A stretch of DNA of 64,000 nucleotides from Gluconobacter wancherniae NBRC 103581 (GCF_007988885.1 NZ_BJUZ01000002.1:248001-312000); one strand, 5' to 3'. Positions 53,825-62,965 are shown, counted from the stretch's first letter. Numbers and translations are program-made. The notes: generated by a model from the sequence alone, not told the origin.

Positions 53825-54793
53825 ATGACGCCGGAGCATGTTTCCGAACCTGAAACGCCAGTAGGTTTTGGCCCCAGAAGGATCCTGATTGTCACCGGTC
53901 TGTCCGGTGCAGGAAAGTCGTCCATTCTGCGTGTGCTGGAGGATCTGGGATATGAGGTCGTGGATAATCCGCCCCTCAATCTTCTTGATGCGCTCGTAAC
54001 ACGATCCGGTGCCAAGCTTGCAATTGGTATTGATGTCCGCAGTCGTGGGTTTGCGGTGGGGAAGGTTCTGGAAGGGATTGTCAGGCTCAAAAGCCTTCCC
54101 GGAAATGAGGTACAGCTTGTCTATGCGACTGCGGAGCCCGAAATCCTGCTACGTCGCTTTACTGCCACGAGGCGCCGTCATCCGCTGGTAACCAGTGGAA
54201 CCGTTCTCCCGGGAATCGAAAAAGAAACCGAGCTTCTGGCGCCATTGAGAGCCCGGGCGGATCTGGTTGTTGATACATCGGACCTCCCATCCCCTGAGCT
54301 GCGCCATCTCATTGAAATGCGCTTTGGAGACGGGACCGAAGGGGGGCTGACGGTTGCCCTGATGTCTTTCGCCTATCCTGCGGGGCTTCCGCGTGAGGCC
54401 GACATGGTTTTCGACGCACGCTTCCTTCGCAATCCTCACTATGATCCCGAGTTGCAGCCCAAAACAGGTCTTGATCAGCCTGTTGTGGACTATGTAAAGG
54501 AAGATCCTTCCTATGCAGCGTTTTTCGCCCATATACAGGGGCTGTTAAACCTTGTGCTTCCTCGGTTTGTGGAAGAGGGAAAGAAATACGCAACGATTGC
54601 GGTCGGGTGTACGGGCGGCAGGCACCGTTCGGTGACGCTCGTTGAAGAACTGGCCCGCACGCTGCCGGTAACGGCGCCTGTAGGCCCCATAATGGTTTTG
54701 CATCGTGAACTAGCCCGCCAGGGCCTCTCGTCCTGGCGCTGGGCCGTGCCTCCCCTCACGAGAGTGGACGTACAGAACGAGGAACGCGGATGA
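53825..54793 (+). CDS. rapZ: RNase adapter protein RapZ (YvcJ family)
   Basis: A 322-residue P-loop protein. The Walker A motif is VTGLSGAGKSSILRVLEDLGYE (near residue 20; given in part), and VDNPPLNLL, DVRSRGF and the C-terminal VGCTGGRHRSVTLVEEL are all conserved. In E. coli RapZ controls glmS through a small RNA and RNase E; in other bacteria its partner is uncertain. ATG 53825 is chosen because the family begins just ahead of the P loop. Its stop overlaps the EIIA gene start by four bases. Confidence 0.95.
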   Translation: MTPEHVSEPETPVGFGPRRILIVTGLSGAGKSSILRVLEDLGYEVVDNPPLNLLDALVTRSGAKLAIGIDVRSRGFAVGKVLEGIVRLKSLPGNEVQLVYATAEPEILLRRFTATRRRHPLVTSGTVLPGIEKETELLAPLRARADLVVDTSDLPSPELRHLIEMRFGDGTEGGLTVALMSFAYPAGLPREADMVFDARFLRNPHYDPELQPKTGLDQPVVDYVKEDPSYAAFFAHIQGLLNLVLPRFVEEGKKYATIAVGCTGGRHRSVTLVEELARTLPVTAPVGPIMVLHRELARQGLSSWRWAVPPLTRVDVQNEERG

Positions 54794-55221
54794 TCGGGCT
54801 TCTGCTCGTTACACATGGACGCCTTGGTGAAGTGCTGCTGGAAACGATGATGCATGTTGTCGGCCCTCAGCAGCAGATTGGCGTTGTGGGTGTCAGTGAT
54901 ACGGATGATCCGGCGTTACTGAGGCCACAGGCGGATTCTATGGTGAACCACCTTGATACCGGCGATGGTGTTCTGGTCCTGACGGATATTTTCGGAAGCT
55001 CTCCTTCGAATCTGGCGCTTGCCCTGCGCGAGCCGGGCCGGGTCGAGGTTGTTTCCGGGGTGAATGTTCCGATGCTTGTAAAGATCGCCAAGACACGCGG
55101 TGACCTGGACCTCGCTGCATGCGTGGAAAAAGCAACCATGGCGGGGCGCAAGTATATCGCTGCTGCGTCGCAATTGCCTGCTCCGTGTCTACATGGTGGG
55201 CGGATTGCCTGCGCATCATGA
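54790..55221 (+). CDS. PTS EIIA component, mannose family
   Basis: A 143-residue EIIA-Man domain. The phosphorylatable His is in LLLVTHGRLGEVLLE (residue 9), and the DIFGSSPSNLALAL and SGVNVPMLVKIAK segments are conserved. It receives phosphate from HPr. No EIIB, EIIC or EIID gene is present in the window, so it probably serves as a regulatory sensor rather than for sugar uptake. It overlaps rapZ upstream and ptsH downstream by four bases each. Confidence 0.94.
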   Translation: MIGLLLVTHGRLGEVLLETMMHVVGPQQQIGVVGVSDTDDPALLRPQADSMVNHLDTGDGVLVLTDIFGSSPSNLALALREPGRVEVVSGVNVPMLVKIAKTRGDLDLAACVEKATMAGRKYIAAASQLPAPCLHGGRIACAS

Positions 55222-55502
55222 ATGACACCACTATTTCCCCGCGTGTTGTCACAATCGTCAATCATCTTGGGCTTCACGCCCGGCCAGCTGCCAGAATGGT
55301 GACGACGGCCGAGCAGTTTCAGGCTGAAGTGACAGTCTCACGTGGTGGAAACAGTGTCTCGGCGCTGTCGATCATGGGCTTGATGATGCTGGGTGCCGGG
55401 CATGGTGAGACCGTGACCCTCAGCGCGCATGGTCCTCAGGCGCAGGAAGCGCTGGATGCTCTGGCTGCCGTCATTGCAGACGGATTTGGCGAGCGTGACT
55501 GA
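55218..55502 (+). CDS. ptsH: Phosphocarrier protein HPr
   Basis: A 94-residue HPr. The active His is in NHLGLHARPAARMV (about residue 19), and the regulatory Ser corresponds to VSALSIMGLMML (about residue 51), allowing both EI-dependent His and HprK-dependent Ser phosphorylation. The ATG at 55218 overlaps the EIIA stop by four bases. The GTG start of ptsI lies within its last codons. Confidence 0.95.
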   Translation: MNDTTISPRVVTIVNHLGLHARPAARMVTTAEQFQAEVTVSRGGNSVSALSIMGLMMLGAGHGETVTLSAHGPQAQEALDALAAVIADGFGERD

Positions 55503-57369
55503 GGCATCTTCCAAGGCCACGAGCCGAACGCCCCGCAAAACTACATCCCGTAAAATCGCTCATTCGGTGCAGGTGCTGCACGGCAAGGCCATCACACAGG
55601 GGATAAGCCTCGGTCCGGCGGGGCGTGTGGAGGAATTACCTCTTCCCGAGATCACCCAGCGTCTCAGTGCAGTTGGACCCGACGCGGAACAGGCCCGGCT
55701 TGATGGCGCGATTACGCGCGCATTACGTCAGATTGAGAAAATGCGCGACCGTCTGAGCGGCCTTCCGGAAGAGGGGCGGGAGGAAGTAGCGAGTCTACTG
55801 ACGGTCTATGAGCGGATGCTGGGCCCGTCCCGCCTGATCCGTCAGGTGCGAGCGAAAATCGCGCAGGATGGCCTTTGTGCGGAAGCGGCTGTTGCGGAGG
55901 AAAGCGAGTCTCTTGCGCTTCAGGTTGCGCGGGCAGCGCAGGCAATGGCGGATCGGGGCGATGGCGCCCAGCCGGATTCTTCACTGAGGCTTGCAGGTGA
56001 GTTCGAGGAAATTGGCCGTCGTCTGCTGCGGAATCTGACAGGCATCTCCTATCGCGCTTTTTCAAGTCTGGCACCTGGATCGGTTCTGGTTGCCGAACAA
56101 CTGCGGCCTGCTGATGTCGCGATGATCGATCCGGCCAGAATTGCGGCTGTCGTGACGCAGGGCGGTGGTGGCGCTGATCATACGGCCATTCTGCTGCGTG
56201 CCCTGGATATTCCCTCAGTGCTTGCCGTACCGGATCTGATGGCAAGAGTGGGTGAGGGAGACATGCTCGTCGTGGACGGGCATTTGGGCACAATTACGCT
56301 CGCGCCAAATGAGGCTGAGCTGCGTCTTGCCCGTGAGGCAGCCCAGCGTGAGGCACAGGAAAAGCGCAGTTACGGTCGCCTGCGTCGCCTTCCGGCTCAG
56401 TTGCAGGGCGGCGAGGCAATAGAGCTTCATGCCAATCTGGAGCTACCGGCAGAACTGCCCATGCTTTTGCGTAATGGTGCGAAAGGAATTGGACTTCTTC
56501 GCAGTGAGTTCCTTTTCGGGGAGCGGGAAGACCTGCCGGATGAAGACGGTCAGGCCGCTGTTTACCGCTCTATCGTCGCAGGGATGGATGGTCATCCGGT
56601 AACGATCCGCGTGCTGGACTGGGGTGGCGAAAAAGGCCGTGCCTGCATGCGGCGCCTCGGTTTGTCAGACAGTATTACTGATGGAGACAACCCTGCGCTC
56701 GGCCTGCGCGGCCTGCGTCTGCTTCTTCGGGTGCCAGATGTTCTCGAGGCTCAGTTTTCTGCAATTCTGAGAGCTGCTGCTCCCTCTGCCGATGGAGCAA
56801 TCGGGCAGGTTCGGGTTCTACTGCCGATGGTCACGTCTGCTGATGAAATCGTGGCGGCACGGGAAATCTATGAGAAGGTCGCGCGCAGGCTCAAGCGCCG
56901 TGGCGAGCCGATGCCGGAGACACTTCCTCCTCTCGGTATCATGGTGGAGACACCAGCCGCGGCTTTGACGGCGGATTCGTTGGCTCAATACGCTGATTTC
57001 ATTGCGCTCGGCACCAACGATCTGACCATGTACACTCTGGCGGTGGATCGTGCAGACGCTGCCGTGGCGGACCGGTACAGCCCGTTGCACCCCGCGGTTC
57101 TGCGTTTGATCAGCATGACAGCCACCTCTGCTTTGCGGGCGCATCGTCCGATTTCAGTCTGTGGCGAAATGGCTTCTGATCCAAGGGTGGTCGCGTTGCT
57201 CATTGGGCTTGGGATTCGGTCATTTTCAATGAGTTCTGCAGCACTTCCGCGCGTGAAGCGTCTGGTTCGTACGCTCACGCTGGAAGATTGTGATCAATTG
57301 CGCAGGCAGGTGATGTTGGAAACCGATTCCGAGGTCATCCGGGATCTGATTCGTAACTTTGCAACCTGA
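55495..57369 (+). CDS. ptsI: PTS enzyme I (PEP:HPr phosphotransferase)
   Basis: A 624-residue enzyme I that takes phosphate from PEP and gives it to HPr. The active His is in TQGGGGADHTAILLRALDIPS (given in part), the PEP-binding motif includes GIGLLRSEFLF, and the active Cys region is ISVCGEMASDP. The GTG start at 55495 overlaps ptsH by eight bases; further upstream readings lie within ptsH. The N-terminus is slightly extended, with a basic Ser/Thr-rich tail, and has no GAF domain, so it is not the PtsP nitrogen-type enzyme. Confidence 0.95.
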   Translation: MTEASSKATSRTPRKTTSRKIAHSVQVLHGKAITQGISLGPAGRVEELPLPEITQRLSAVGPDAEQARLDGAITRALRQIEKMRDRLSGLPEEGREEVASLLTVYERMLGPSRLIRQVRAKIAQDGLCAEAAVAEESESLALQVARAAQAMADRGDGAQPDSSLRLAGEFEEIGRRLLRNLTGISYRAFSSLAPGSVLVAEQLRPADVAMIDPARIAAVVTQGGGGADHTAILLRALDIPSVLAVPDLMARVGEGDMLVVDGHLGTITLAPNEAELRLAREAAQREAQEKRSYGRLRRLPAQLQGGEAIELHANLELPAELPMLLRNGAKGIGLLRSEFLFGEREDLPDEDGQAAVYRSIVAGMDGHPVTIRVLDWGGEKGRACMRRLGLSDSITDGDNPALGLRGLRLLLRVPDVLEAQFSAILRAAAPSADGAIGQVRVLLPMVTSADEIVAAREIYEKVARRLKRRGEPMPETLPPLGIMVETPAAALTADSLAQYADFIALGTNDLTMYTLAVDRADAAVADRYSPLHPAVLRLISMTATSALRAHRPISVCGEMASDPRVVALLIGLGIRSFSMSSAALPRVKRLVRTLTLEDCDQLRRQVMLETDSEVIRDLIRNFAT

Positions 57370-57419
57370 TCCGATGAGACAGCTATCGTATTCGGGTGCT
57401 GTGATGCCATATTGAGATC

Positions 57420-57977
57420 ATGGTTTCTTTGGATTCTTCTGCAGCGCTGATTTCCTCCTCCGAAGCGCCGGTTTTCCCGGCGCCTGTTCTTGATCGTCTG
57501 GATCGCGCCGAAATCTGGTGCCGTGAGCACGGGCAACGCCTGACCGAGACACGTCGGCAGGTCCTTGGGTTGATCCTGTCTGACGTCAAACCATCCGGTG
57601 CCTATGATCTGCTGGCAAAACTCAGGGCGACGCACGCCAACGCTGCGCCGCCTACGGTTTATCGGGCGCTGGATTTCCTGCTAGAAACCGGTCTGATCCA
57701 TCGGATTGAGCGGCTGAGTGCATTTGTCGGGTGTACCCATGCCATTGATTGCGGGCATGGGTGCGATCATGCGCAATGGGGTGTTCACCGGGCACAGTTC
57801 CTGATCTGCAGAGGGTGTGGAAAAGCTCGGGAGTTGGAGCAGGATAGCGTTGCAGTTGTGCTCCTCGAAGCTGCCCGGGCCGTGGGGTTCCAGCCGGAAT
57901 CTGCGACAATCGAAATCGAGGGGCTGTGTGCCGTGTGCCAGCGCAAGGACAAGGCAGCCGATAGCGATCAGGCCTGA
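57420..57977 (+). CDS. zur: Zur, zinc-responsive Fur-family repressor
   Basis: A 185-residue Fur-family regulator. The winged helix contains RLTETRRQVLGLIL and PPTVYRALDFLLETGLIHRIE. The metal-binding region has CGHGCDHAQWGVHRAQFLIC and a structural site of CRGCG and CAVCQ pairs, and the GLCAVC ending is the Zur form rather than Fur. It probably represses zinc-uptake genes when zinc is ample. Two genes follow closely: a 153-residue unknown and an asparaginase. Confidence 0.88.
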   Translation: MVSLDSSAALISSSEAPVFPAPVLDRLDRAEIWCREHGQRLTETRRQVLGLILSDVKPSGAYDLLAKLRATHANAAPPTVYRALDFLLETGLIHRIERLSAFVGCTHAIDCGHGCDHAQWGVHRAQFLICRGCGKARELEQDSVAVVLLEAARAVGFQPESATIEIEGLCAVCQRKDKAADSDQA

Positions 57978-57982
57978 CGGTC

Positions 57983-58444
57983 TTGAGCGTGCGCCATCCC
58001 CGAAGGCCCGCTCTGCTTTTTCAGGATCTTCCCAAGCGGCCTGCGCCTGTGGTGCGTCGGGCGCATGTCAACAGAATTGCTGGCGACGTGCAGCCTGATC
58101 TGCTGGAGTGGACACCCCCGCAGACGCATCTTCCCGGTCCTGAGGTGGATCTTCAGCTTTTCTCGCCACTGAATTTTCGACCACCCTCGGGCGACGCATT
58201 TCTTTATCATCTGACAGACACTGCAAGCGCCACACGATATCTGAGCGAAGGTTTGCCCCTTCAGGATGATCTGGCGCTGCTGGATGCTATCGTGATGGTC
58301 AACGCCCTTTCGGAAAACCTCCCTGACAGAGATCTGACGGTTCTGCGTGTTCGGCGCAGGCTTGTCCGGCGCTGGCTGCGCAAAGGGACGGCCGAGGGGC
58401 ATGCATGTTATGTGCTGGTCCAGAATGCCAGCGATGGCACATGA
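57983..58444 (+). CDS. Unknown protein between zur and the asparaginase gene
   Basis: About 153 residues from TTG 57983 or 151 from GTG 57989. It is basic and Pro/Arg-rich with a hydrophobic centre (LQDDLALLDAIVMVNALSEN) and no signal peptide. No domain is recognised. It begins six bases after zur ends and stops 22 bases before the asparaginase start, so all three are probably one transcript. Confidence 0.6.
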   Translation: MSVRHPRRPALLFQDLPKRPAPVVRRAHVNRIAGDVQPDLLEWTPPQTHLPGPEVDLQLFSPLNFRPPSGDAFLYHLTDTASATRYLSEGLPLQDDLALLDAIVMVNALSENLPDRDLTVLRVRRRLVRRWLRKGTAEGHACYVLVQNASDGT

Positions 58445-58466
58445 CGAACAATACAGGAAAACAGCT

Positions 58467-59498
58467 ATGGCAGGGAACGGGGCAGCAGGACTTCTGGCGG
58501 AAGTAACGCGTGGTGGGCGTGTGGAATCCTGGCATCTGGGGCGCGCAGTGGTCGTGGATGCGGATGGCAGGATTGTCTGGTCCAGCGGAGACGTCGAAGA
58601 CGCTGTCTTTCCGCGTTCTACGGTCAAATCCCTTCTGGCAATCGAACTTGTCGAGAGCGGTGCTGCGGACCGTTTGAGGCTAGGGGATGATGCGTTGGCT
58701 CTGGCGTGTGCGTCTCATGGTGGAGAGGCGGCGCATGCGGCCGTTGCCGCGTCCATGCTGGCATCTGTAGGGCGGGACATGTCGTCTTTGGAATGTGGAG
58801 CGCACTGGCCCCTTTATGAGCCGGCTGCCCGGGCGTGGGCTGTTGCGGGACACGATGCCCCTTGCCCATTACACAACAATTGCTCCGGGAAACATGCGGG
58901 GCTCGTGTGTCTGGCTTGTGATCAGGGGGTCGATCCTGCGGGTTACATTGATCCCAGGCACGAAATCCAGCGCAGGGTCACTGACGTTCTGGAGGCGGTT
59001 ACAGGGGCGCATCATGGAGACGAAAACCGGGGCATAGATGGATGTTCCATGCCAACCTATGCGATCCCTTTGCGGGCACTGGCCCATGGATTTGCACGTT
59101 TTGGTACGGGAGCAGGTCTTTCGCAGGGCAGGGCGCATGCTGTCGCCCGGCTGAGAAAGGCCGTTGCCGCAGACCCGTTCATGGTTGCGGGTACGGGACG
59201 TTATGACACGAAGATCATGAACCATTTCGGTGAGCGCACGTTTATCAAGATGGGTGCCGAAGGTGTCATGGTGGCCAGCCTTCCTGAGGAAGGCCTCGGT
59301 ATCGCAGTGAAAACCAACGATGGCGCCAACCGCGCTGCTGAAGTGGCCATGTCTGCCCTTCTGCAGCGCTTTGGCGCAAAGAGCGTCCTGAAAACGGATG
59401 CAGACCGGGCTGTTCTGGCTGAGGCTTCAACGCAGATCATGCGGAACTGGCAGGGCAGAATCGTGGGTGAGCTTCGGTCAGCCATCGAAATAGACTGA
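58467..59498 (+). CDS. L-asparaginase II family protein (PF06089)
   Basis: A 343-residue member of the AnsA-like, thermolabile asparaginase family described in Rhizobium, unrelated to the E. coli type. Conserved segments are FPRSTVKSLLAIELVESGAA, LHNNCSGKHAGLVCLA, GIDGCSMPTYAIPL and TGRYDTKIMNHFG. It hydrolyses asparagine to aspartate and ammonia. ATG 58467 is chosen with AGGA eight bases upstream; ATG codons at 58425 and 58434 are alternatives. It ends the zur cluster. Confidence 0.9.
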   Translation: MAGNGAAGLLAEVTRGGRVESWHLGRAVVVDADGRIVWSSGDVEDAVFPRSTVKSLLAIELVESGAADRLRLGDDALALACASHGGEAAHAAVAASMLASVGRDMSSLECGAHWPLYEPAARAWAVAGHDAPCPLHNNCSGKHAGLVCLACDQGVDPAGYIDPRHEIQRRVTDVLEAVTGAHHGDENRGIDGCSMPTYAIPLRALAHGFARFGTGAGLSQGRAHAVARLRKAVAADPFMVAGTGRYDTKIMNHFGERTFIKMGAEGVMVASLPEEGLGIAVKTNDGANRAAEVAMSALLQRFGAKSVLKTDADRAVLAEASTQIMRNWQGRIVGELRSAIEID

Positions 59499-59521
59499 TT
59501 TCGTGATAAGATTAAATTATT

Positions 59522-59550
59522 GGACATTTTTTACGTAGGGGAAAATGTCC
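59522..59550. promoter_or_regulatory. Inverted repeat upstream of the sugar transporter gene
   Basis: GGACATTTT (59522-59530) and AAAATGTCC (59542-59550) form a perfect 9-bp inverted repeat with an 11-base spacer. It could be an operator for the transporter or the end of the asparaginase transcript; no T-run follows. Confidence 0.5.
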
Positions 59551-59576
59551 GCTTCACAAAGAGGTAACGCGACTCA

Positions 59577-61010
59577 ATGAGTGACCAGGTTGAGACCGGA
59601 CAAATGACATCGGACGTGGATGACGATGACAATGCGTCGTCGATTTTTGACGCCACGAAATTCAAGATCGTTGCCATCGGTGTCATTGCGGCACTGGCTG
59701 GCCTGATGTCTGGCCTTGATATTGGTGTGGTGGCGGGCGCGCTTGAACCGTTCGGTAGGCAGTTTCATGCTTCCACGATCGCTCTTGAATGGGTTGTCAG
59801 CTCCATGATGGCGGGTGCGGCTGTGGGGGCGGTCAGTGCAGGCTGGCTCTCGCATTCATTGGGCCGAAAGCGCTCTCTCATTCTGGGTGCCGCTGTTTTT
59901 GTGGGGGGAACGATCGGTTGTGCGTTGAGCTGGTCTGTTCCGTCGATGATCGTCTTCCGCGTTGTGATGGGGGTTGCGGTTGGTATCTCTGCATTTACTG
60001 CGCCGCTCTATCTTTCGGAGATAGCAAGTGAAGAGACTCGTGGTGCCATGGTCTCGACCTATCAGCTGATGGTGACGGTCGGAATTTTCGTAGCGTTTCT
60101 CTCTGACACGTATTTTTCCTACACCAACGACTGGCGCATGATGTTCGGGGTGGCGGGTATTCCGGCCATTCTGTTCCTGATCGGCGTTCTGTTTCTTCCG
60201 TATAGCCCGCGCTGGCTGATCATTCAGGGACGACATAAGGAGGCCCGGCAGGTGCTGTTGGATCTACGTGATGACCCGCTGGAAGCAGCGCAGGAAATCC
60301 GAGCAATCCGTGAGCAGCTCCAGACGAAGCAAAACGGTTTTGCGCTTTTCCGCACCAACTCGAATTTCCGTCGCTCTGTTGCTCTGGGTGTCATGCTTCA
60401 GGCCATGCAGCAGCTCGCGGGCATTAATATCGTGATGTATTACGCCCCCAAAATTCTTGAGGCGGCGCATTTTGATGCCCATTCCCAGATGTGGTGCACC
60501 GCTATCATCGGTCTGGTGAACATGCTGGCCACATTCGTCGCTGTGGGTCTGGTGGATCGCTGGGGCCGCAAGCCCATTCTCTATTCGGGCTTTACTATCA
60601 TGGCACTTGGCATGGCCTTCCTGGGTGTCCTGCTGAATAATGGGATGGAAACGCAGTCCTCCCAGATCATCGCTGTGTTCTTGCTTATGGTGTTCTGTGC
60701 TGGCTTTGCGATGTCTGCTGGCCCGCTGATGTGGGTGCTGTGTTCGGAAATTCAGCCTCTGGCAGGTCGTGATTTTGGTATTTCCATATCCACGCTGACA
60801 AACTGGGTGACCAACCTCGCGGTGGGTGTGAGCTTCCTTTCTCTTATGCAGATGCTGGGATCGGCGGGAACCTTCTGGCTTTTCGCGGCTCTTAATGCGC
60901 TCTTTCTGGTGCTAACGATCCTGTTTGTTCCTGAAACAAAAGGCATGTCGCTTGCGAAAATCGAGAAGCGCCTGATGAAAGGCACCAAGCTGCGACATCT
61001 GGGGCGGTAA
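59577..61010 (+). CDS. Sugar/proton symporter, MFS sugar-porter family
   Basis: A 477-residue twelve-helix transporter of the GalP/XylE/AraE type. Family signatures are GLDIGVVAG in helix 1, SHSLGRKRSL, LYLSEIASEETRG, YSPRWLIIQGR, MQQLAGINIVMYYAP, VDRWGRKP and PETKG near the C-terminus. It imports a sugar or polyol with protons across the inner membrane. The specific sugar is not evident. A strong terminator follows at 61042-61073. Confidence 0.93.
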   Translation: MSDQVETGQMTSDVDDDDNASSIFDATKFKIVAIGVIAALAGLMSGLDIGVVAGALEPFGRQFHASTIALEWVVSSMMAGAAVGAVSAGWLSHSLGRKRSLILGAAVFVGGTIGCALSWSVPSMIVFRVVMGVAVGISAFTAPLYLSEIASEETRGAMVSTYQLMVTVGIFVAFLSDTYFSYTNDWRMMFGVAGIPAILFLIGVLFLPYSPRWLIIQGRHKEARQVLLDLRDDPLEAAQEIRAIREQLQTKQNGFALFRTNSNFRRSVALGVMLQAMQQLAGINIVMYYAPKILEAAHFDAHSQMWCTAIIGLVNMLATFVAVGLVDRWGRKPILYSGFTIMALGMAFLGVLLNNGMETQSSQIIAVFLLMVFCAGFAMSAGPLMWVLCSEIQPLAGRDFGISISTLTNWVTNLAVGVSFLSLMQMLGSAGTFWLFAALNALFLVLTILFVPETKGMSLAKIEKRLMKGTKLRHLGR

Positions 61011-61041
61011 AATATTTCGTCGATTTCCGGATTTTTCGATG

Positions 61042-61073
61042 CGTCCGACCCTTTGGGTCGGACGTTTTGTTTT
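61042..61073 (+). terminator. Rho-independent terminator after the sugar transporter
   Basis: CGTCCGACCC (61042-61051) pairs with GGGTCGGACG (61055-61064) across a TTT loop, followed by TTTTGTTTT. A textbook terminator. Confidence 0.92.
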
Positions 61074-61099
61074 GTGCTGCAGAAACTGAGGATTTTGAC

Positions 61100-61519
61100 A
61101 TGGGCGAGTTCCGCACGACTTCCACGAGGGATGATAGTAGCGGATACGCCTTTGTCCTGCTCGTTTACGGGCTCTATATTGCGCGCTTCTTCACGGCGAT
61201 CACACTGCTAGTGGGTGTGATTGTGGCGTATGTCCTGCGTGGTTCGGCGTCCGGTCTTTTGCGTGCTCATCTGGATTGGCTGATAAGGCTTTTCTGGTGG
61301 GACGTTGGAATGCTGATGCTGTCTGGTGTTTTGTTTGGCGGCTGCTTTTTCATTGAGCCTCCGGGCAGCTCTGGCTGGGGGCAGCTGGTTTTTCTTGTCC
61401 CGATTGTCGTTTTTCTGATCTGGAACGTCGTCATGCTTATTTCGCTGGTCTTTGGCTTGCGGGAACTCATGCGGGATCGACCTCCGGTGGGCAGCCGCTT
61501 TGGCGGGGGAGGCTCCTGA
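61100..61519 (+). CDS. Small membrane protein, DUF4870-like (first of a tandem pair)
   Basis: A 139-residue protein with three or four transmembrane helices and a C-terminal Gly-rich tail. The motif LDWLIRLFWW between helices 2 and 3 corresponds to LDWQIRLFWY in the next gene and resembles the H-x3-QIRTFW element of DUF4870/Tic20-like proteins. GAGG lies before ATG 61100; the upstream start at 61067 falls in the terminator. It appears to be a paralogue of the protein encoded at 61650-62054. Confidence 0.75.
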   Translation: MGEFRTTSTRDDSSGYAFVLLVYGLYIARFFTAITLLVGVIVAYVLRGSASGLLRAHLDWLIRLFWWDVGMLMLSGVLFGGCFFIEPPGSSGWGQLVFLVPIVVFLIWNVVMLISLVFGLRELMRDRPPVGSRFGGGGS

Positions 61520-61649
61520 AAACTGGCGAAATGCGCCATTTGGCTCATTTGACGAGAATAGCTCTGAGTGTTTTTGCCTGAAAACAGGTGTTGGCACGAT
61601 GTTTGCATCAGAACTTTTGTTGATGCCATGCGCACCCAGGAGTTCAGGA

Positions 61650-62054
61650 ATGTACGCCACCTATACCCCCTACGAGCCTGCCAGGGCTGACGCCGGACGC
61701 GATCTCGTCCTGCTGATTTATGTGCTTTATGCCGTCGGATTTTTTACAGGAATTACGGCGTTTATCGGTGTGACGATTGCTCATATGTCTCGCCGTTCGG
61801 CAACAGGCCTCAAACGCGCGCAGTTGGACTGGCAGATCCGTCTTTTCTGGTATGGCGCTTTTGCCCTGGCCTTGATCGGAATGCTTCATCTGATGGTTGC
61901 AGGCCTTGGGGCCATTACAGGTGGTCTGGGGCTGGTGTTCATGGTCGTGCCGTGGGGCCTCACACTCAGCTGGGCCATCCTGACCATCTGGGCCATCGCT
62001 CGCGGTGTGCATGCAGCTCTTCTGGGGCGCTCCATCGCGTCCCGCCCGTTCTGA
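61650..62054 (+). CDS. Small membrane protein, DUF4870-like (second of a tandem pair)
   Basis: A 134-residue protein with three or four helices, sharing with its upstream neighbour the plan LVLLIYVLYAVGFFTGITAF, then LDWQIRLFWYG, then hydrophobic helices and a basic C-terminus. AGGAG is seven bases before ATG 61650. Function is unknown. The DUF4097 gene follows after 15 bases, so they probably form one operon. Confidence 0.8.
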   Translation: MYATYTPYEPARADAGRDLVLLIYVLYAVGFFTGITAFIGVTIAHMSRRSATGLKRAQLDWQIRLFWYGAFALALIGMLHLMVAGLGAITGGLGLVFMVVPWGLTLSWAILTIWAIARGVHAALLGRSIASRPF

Positions 62055-62069
62055 TCGAAAGGCCCTGAC

Positions 62070-62816
62070 ATGAACATTCGTAGAAATCTTGCCGTTGCGA
62101 CGCTTGGTGCACTGTTCTGCACATCCGCTTTGCCTGCTATGGCTGCGCCTCTCAGCATGAGCACGCTGTCTGATGATATTCGGTTGGACAGTCTTCCTGA
62201 AGGCGGGACCCTCAACACCGTCAGTGGCGATGTCCGTGTGCAGTCAGTTGGGGGGGCACTCTCTGCTAATCTTGCGAGTGGAGATTTTCAGGCAGGAAAA
62301 GTTGTTGGTGGGCTGAATGTTCATTCCGCCAGCGGCAACATCACCGTCGACACTGTCACGGGACCGGTGGATATCCGCAGTGCCAGCGGGGATGTGGATC
62401 TCCATAAGGTTGAAGGAACGGTCAATATTGAACTGGCCAGTGGAGATGTCGATCTTCCTTCCGTCACGTCTAATATGCACGTTCGGACTGCCAGTGGCGA
62501 TGTGAAGGCAGCATTGGTCGGCAGTGGCGGAACCTCCCGGAGTGTCGATATCCGCACAGCGTCAGGGAATGTCGTCCTGCATTTGCCGCATGATTTTGAC
62601 GGTAGGCTGGATCTTGGGCTGACAGAGACGGCCAGCACGGTTGGCAAATACCACATTACTCAGGATTTCGGCCTCAAGGTTGAGACCGGTGAGTGGGAGA
62701 CGCATGGTCTGGGGGAGAAGACGCGTCGCCTTTACGTCGTTGGAACCATTGGGTCTGGCCGGGATGTAGTGAAGGTTCATGTCGCGCACTCGAATATTAC
62801 GGTCACGCATGACTAG
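62070..62816 (+). CDS. DUF4097-type exported beta-repeat protein
   Basis: A 248-residue protein with a signal peptide (about residues 1-25, ending AMAAP). The mature part contains six or seven short repeats built around SGDV/SGNI (for example SASGNITVDTVTGPVDIRSA), which should fold as a beta-solenoid, as in DUF4097 proteins. There is no C-terminal sorting or anchor sequence. It is the last of the three-gene group with the two small membrane proteins. Confidence 0.85.
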   Translation: MNIRRNLAVATLGALFCTSALPAMAAPLSMSTLSDDIRLDSLPEGGTLNTVSGDVRVQSVGGALSANLASGDFQAGKVVGGLNVHSASGNITVDTVTGPVDIRSASGDVDLHKVEGTVNIELASGDVDLPSVTSNMHVRTASGDVKAALVGSGGTSRSVDIRTASGNVVLHLPHDFDGRLDLGLTETASTVGKYHITQDFGLKVETGEWETHGLGEKTRRLYVVGTIGSGRDVVKVHVAHSNITVTHD

Positions 62817-62965
62817 TACGAAGAATGCTGTCGTTGAGCTGTGACATCATCTGCCCGTGAGGGAGCTATATTTTCCGTTGTAGGGAGTATCAATTCCCAA
62901 TAACCCGGAAGTCAGTTCTATGAGGGGGGTCACGTCGACCACTTGCAGGAACAGGAGACGGACCA

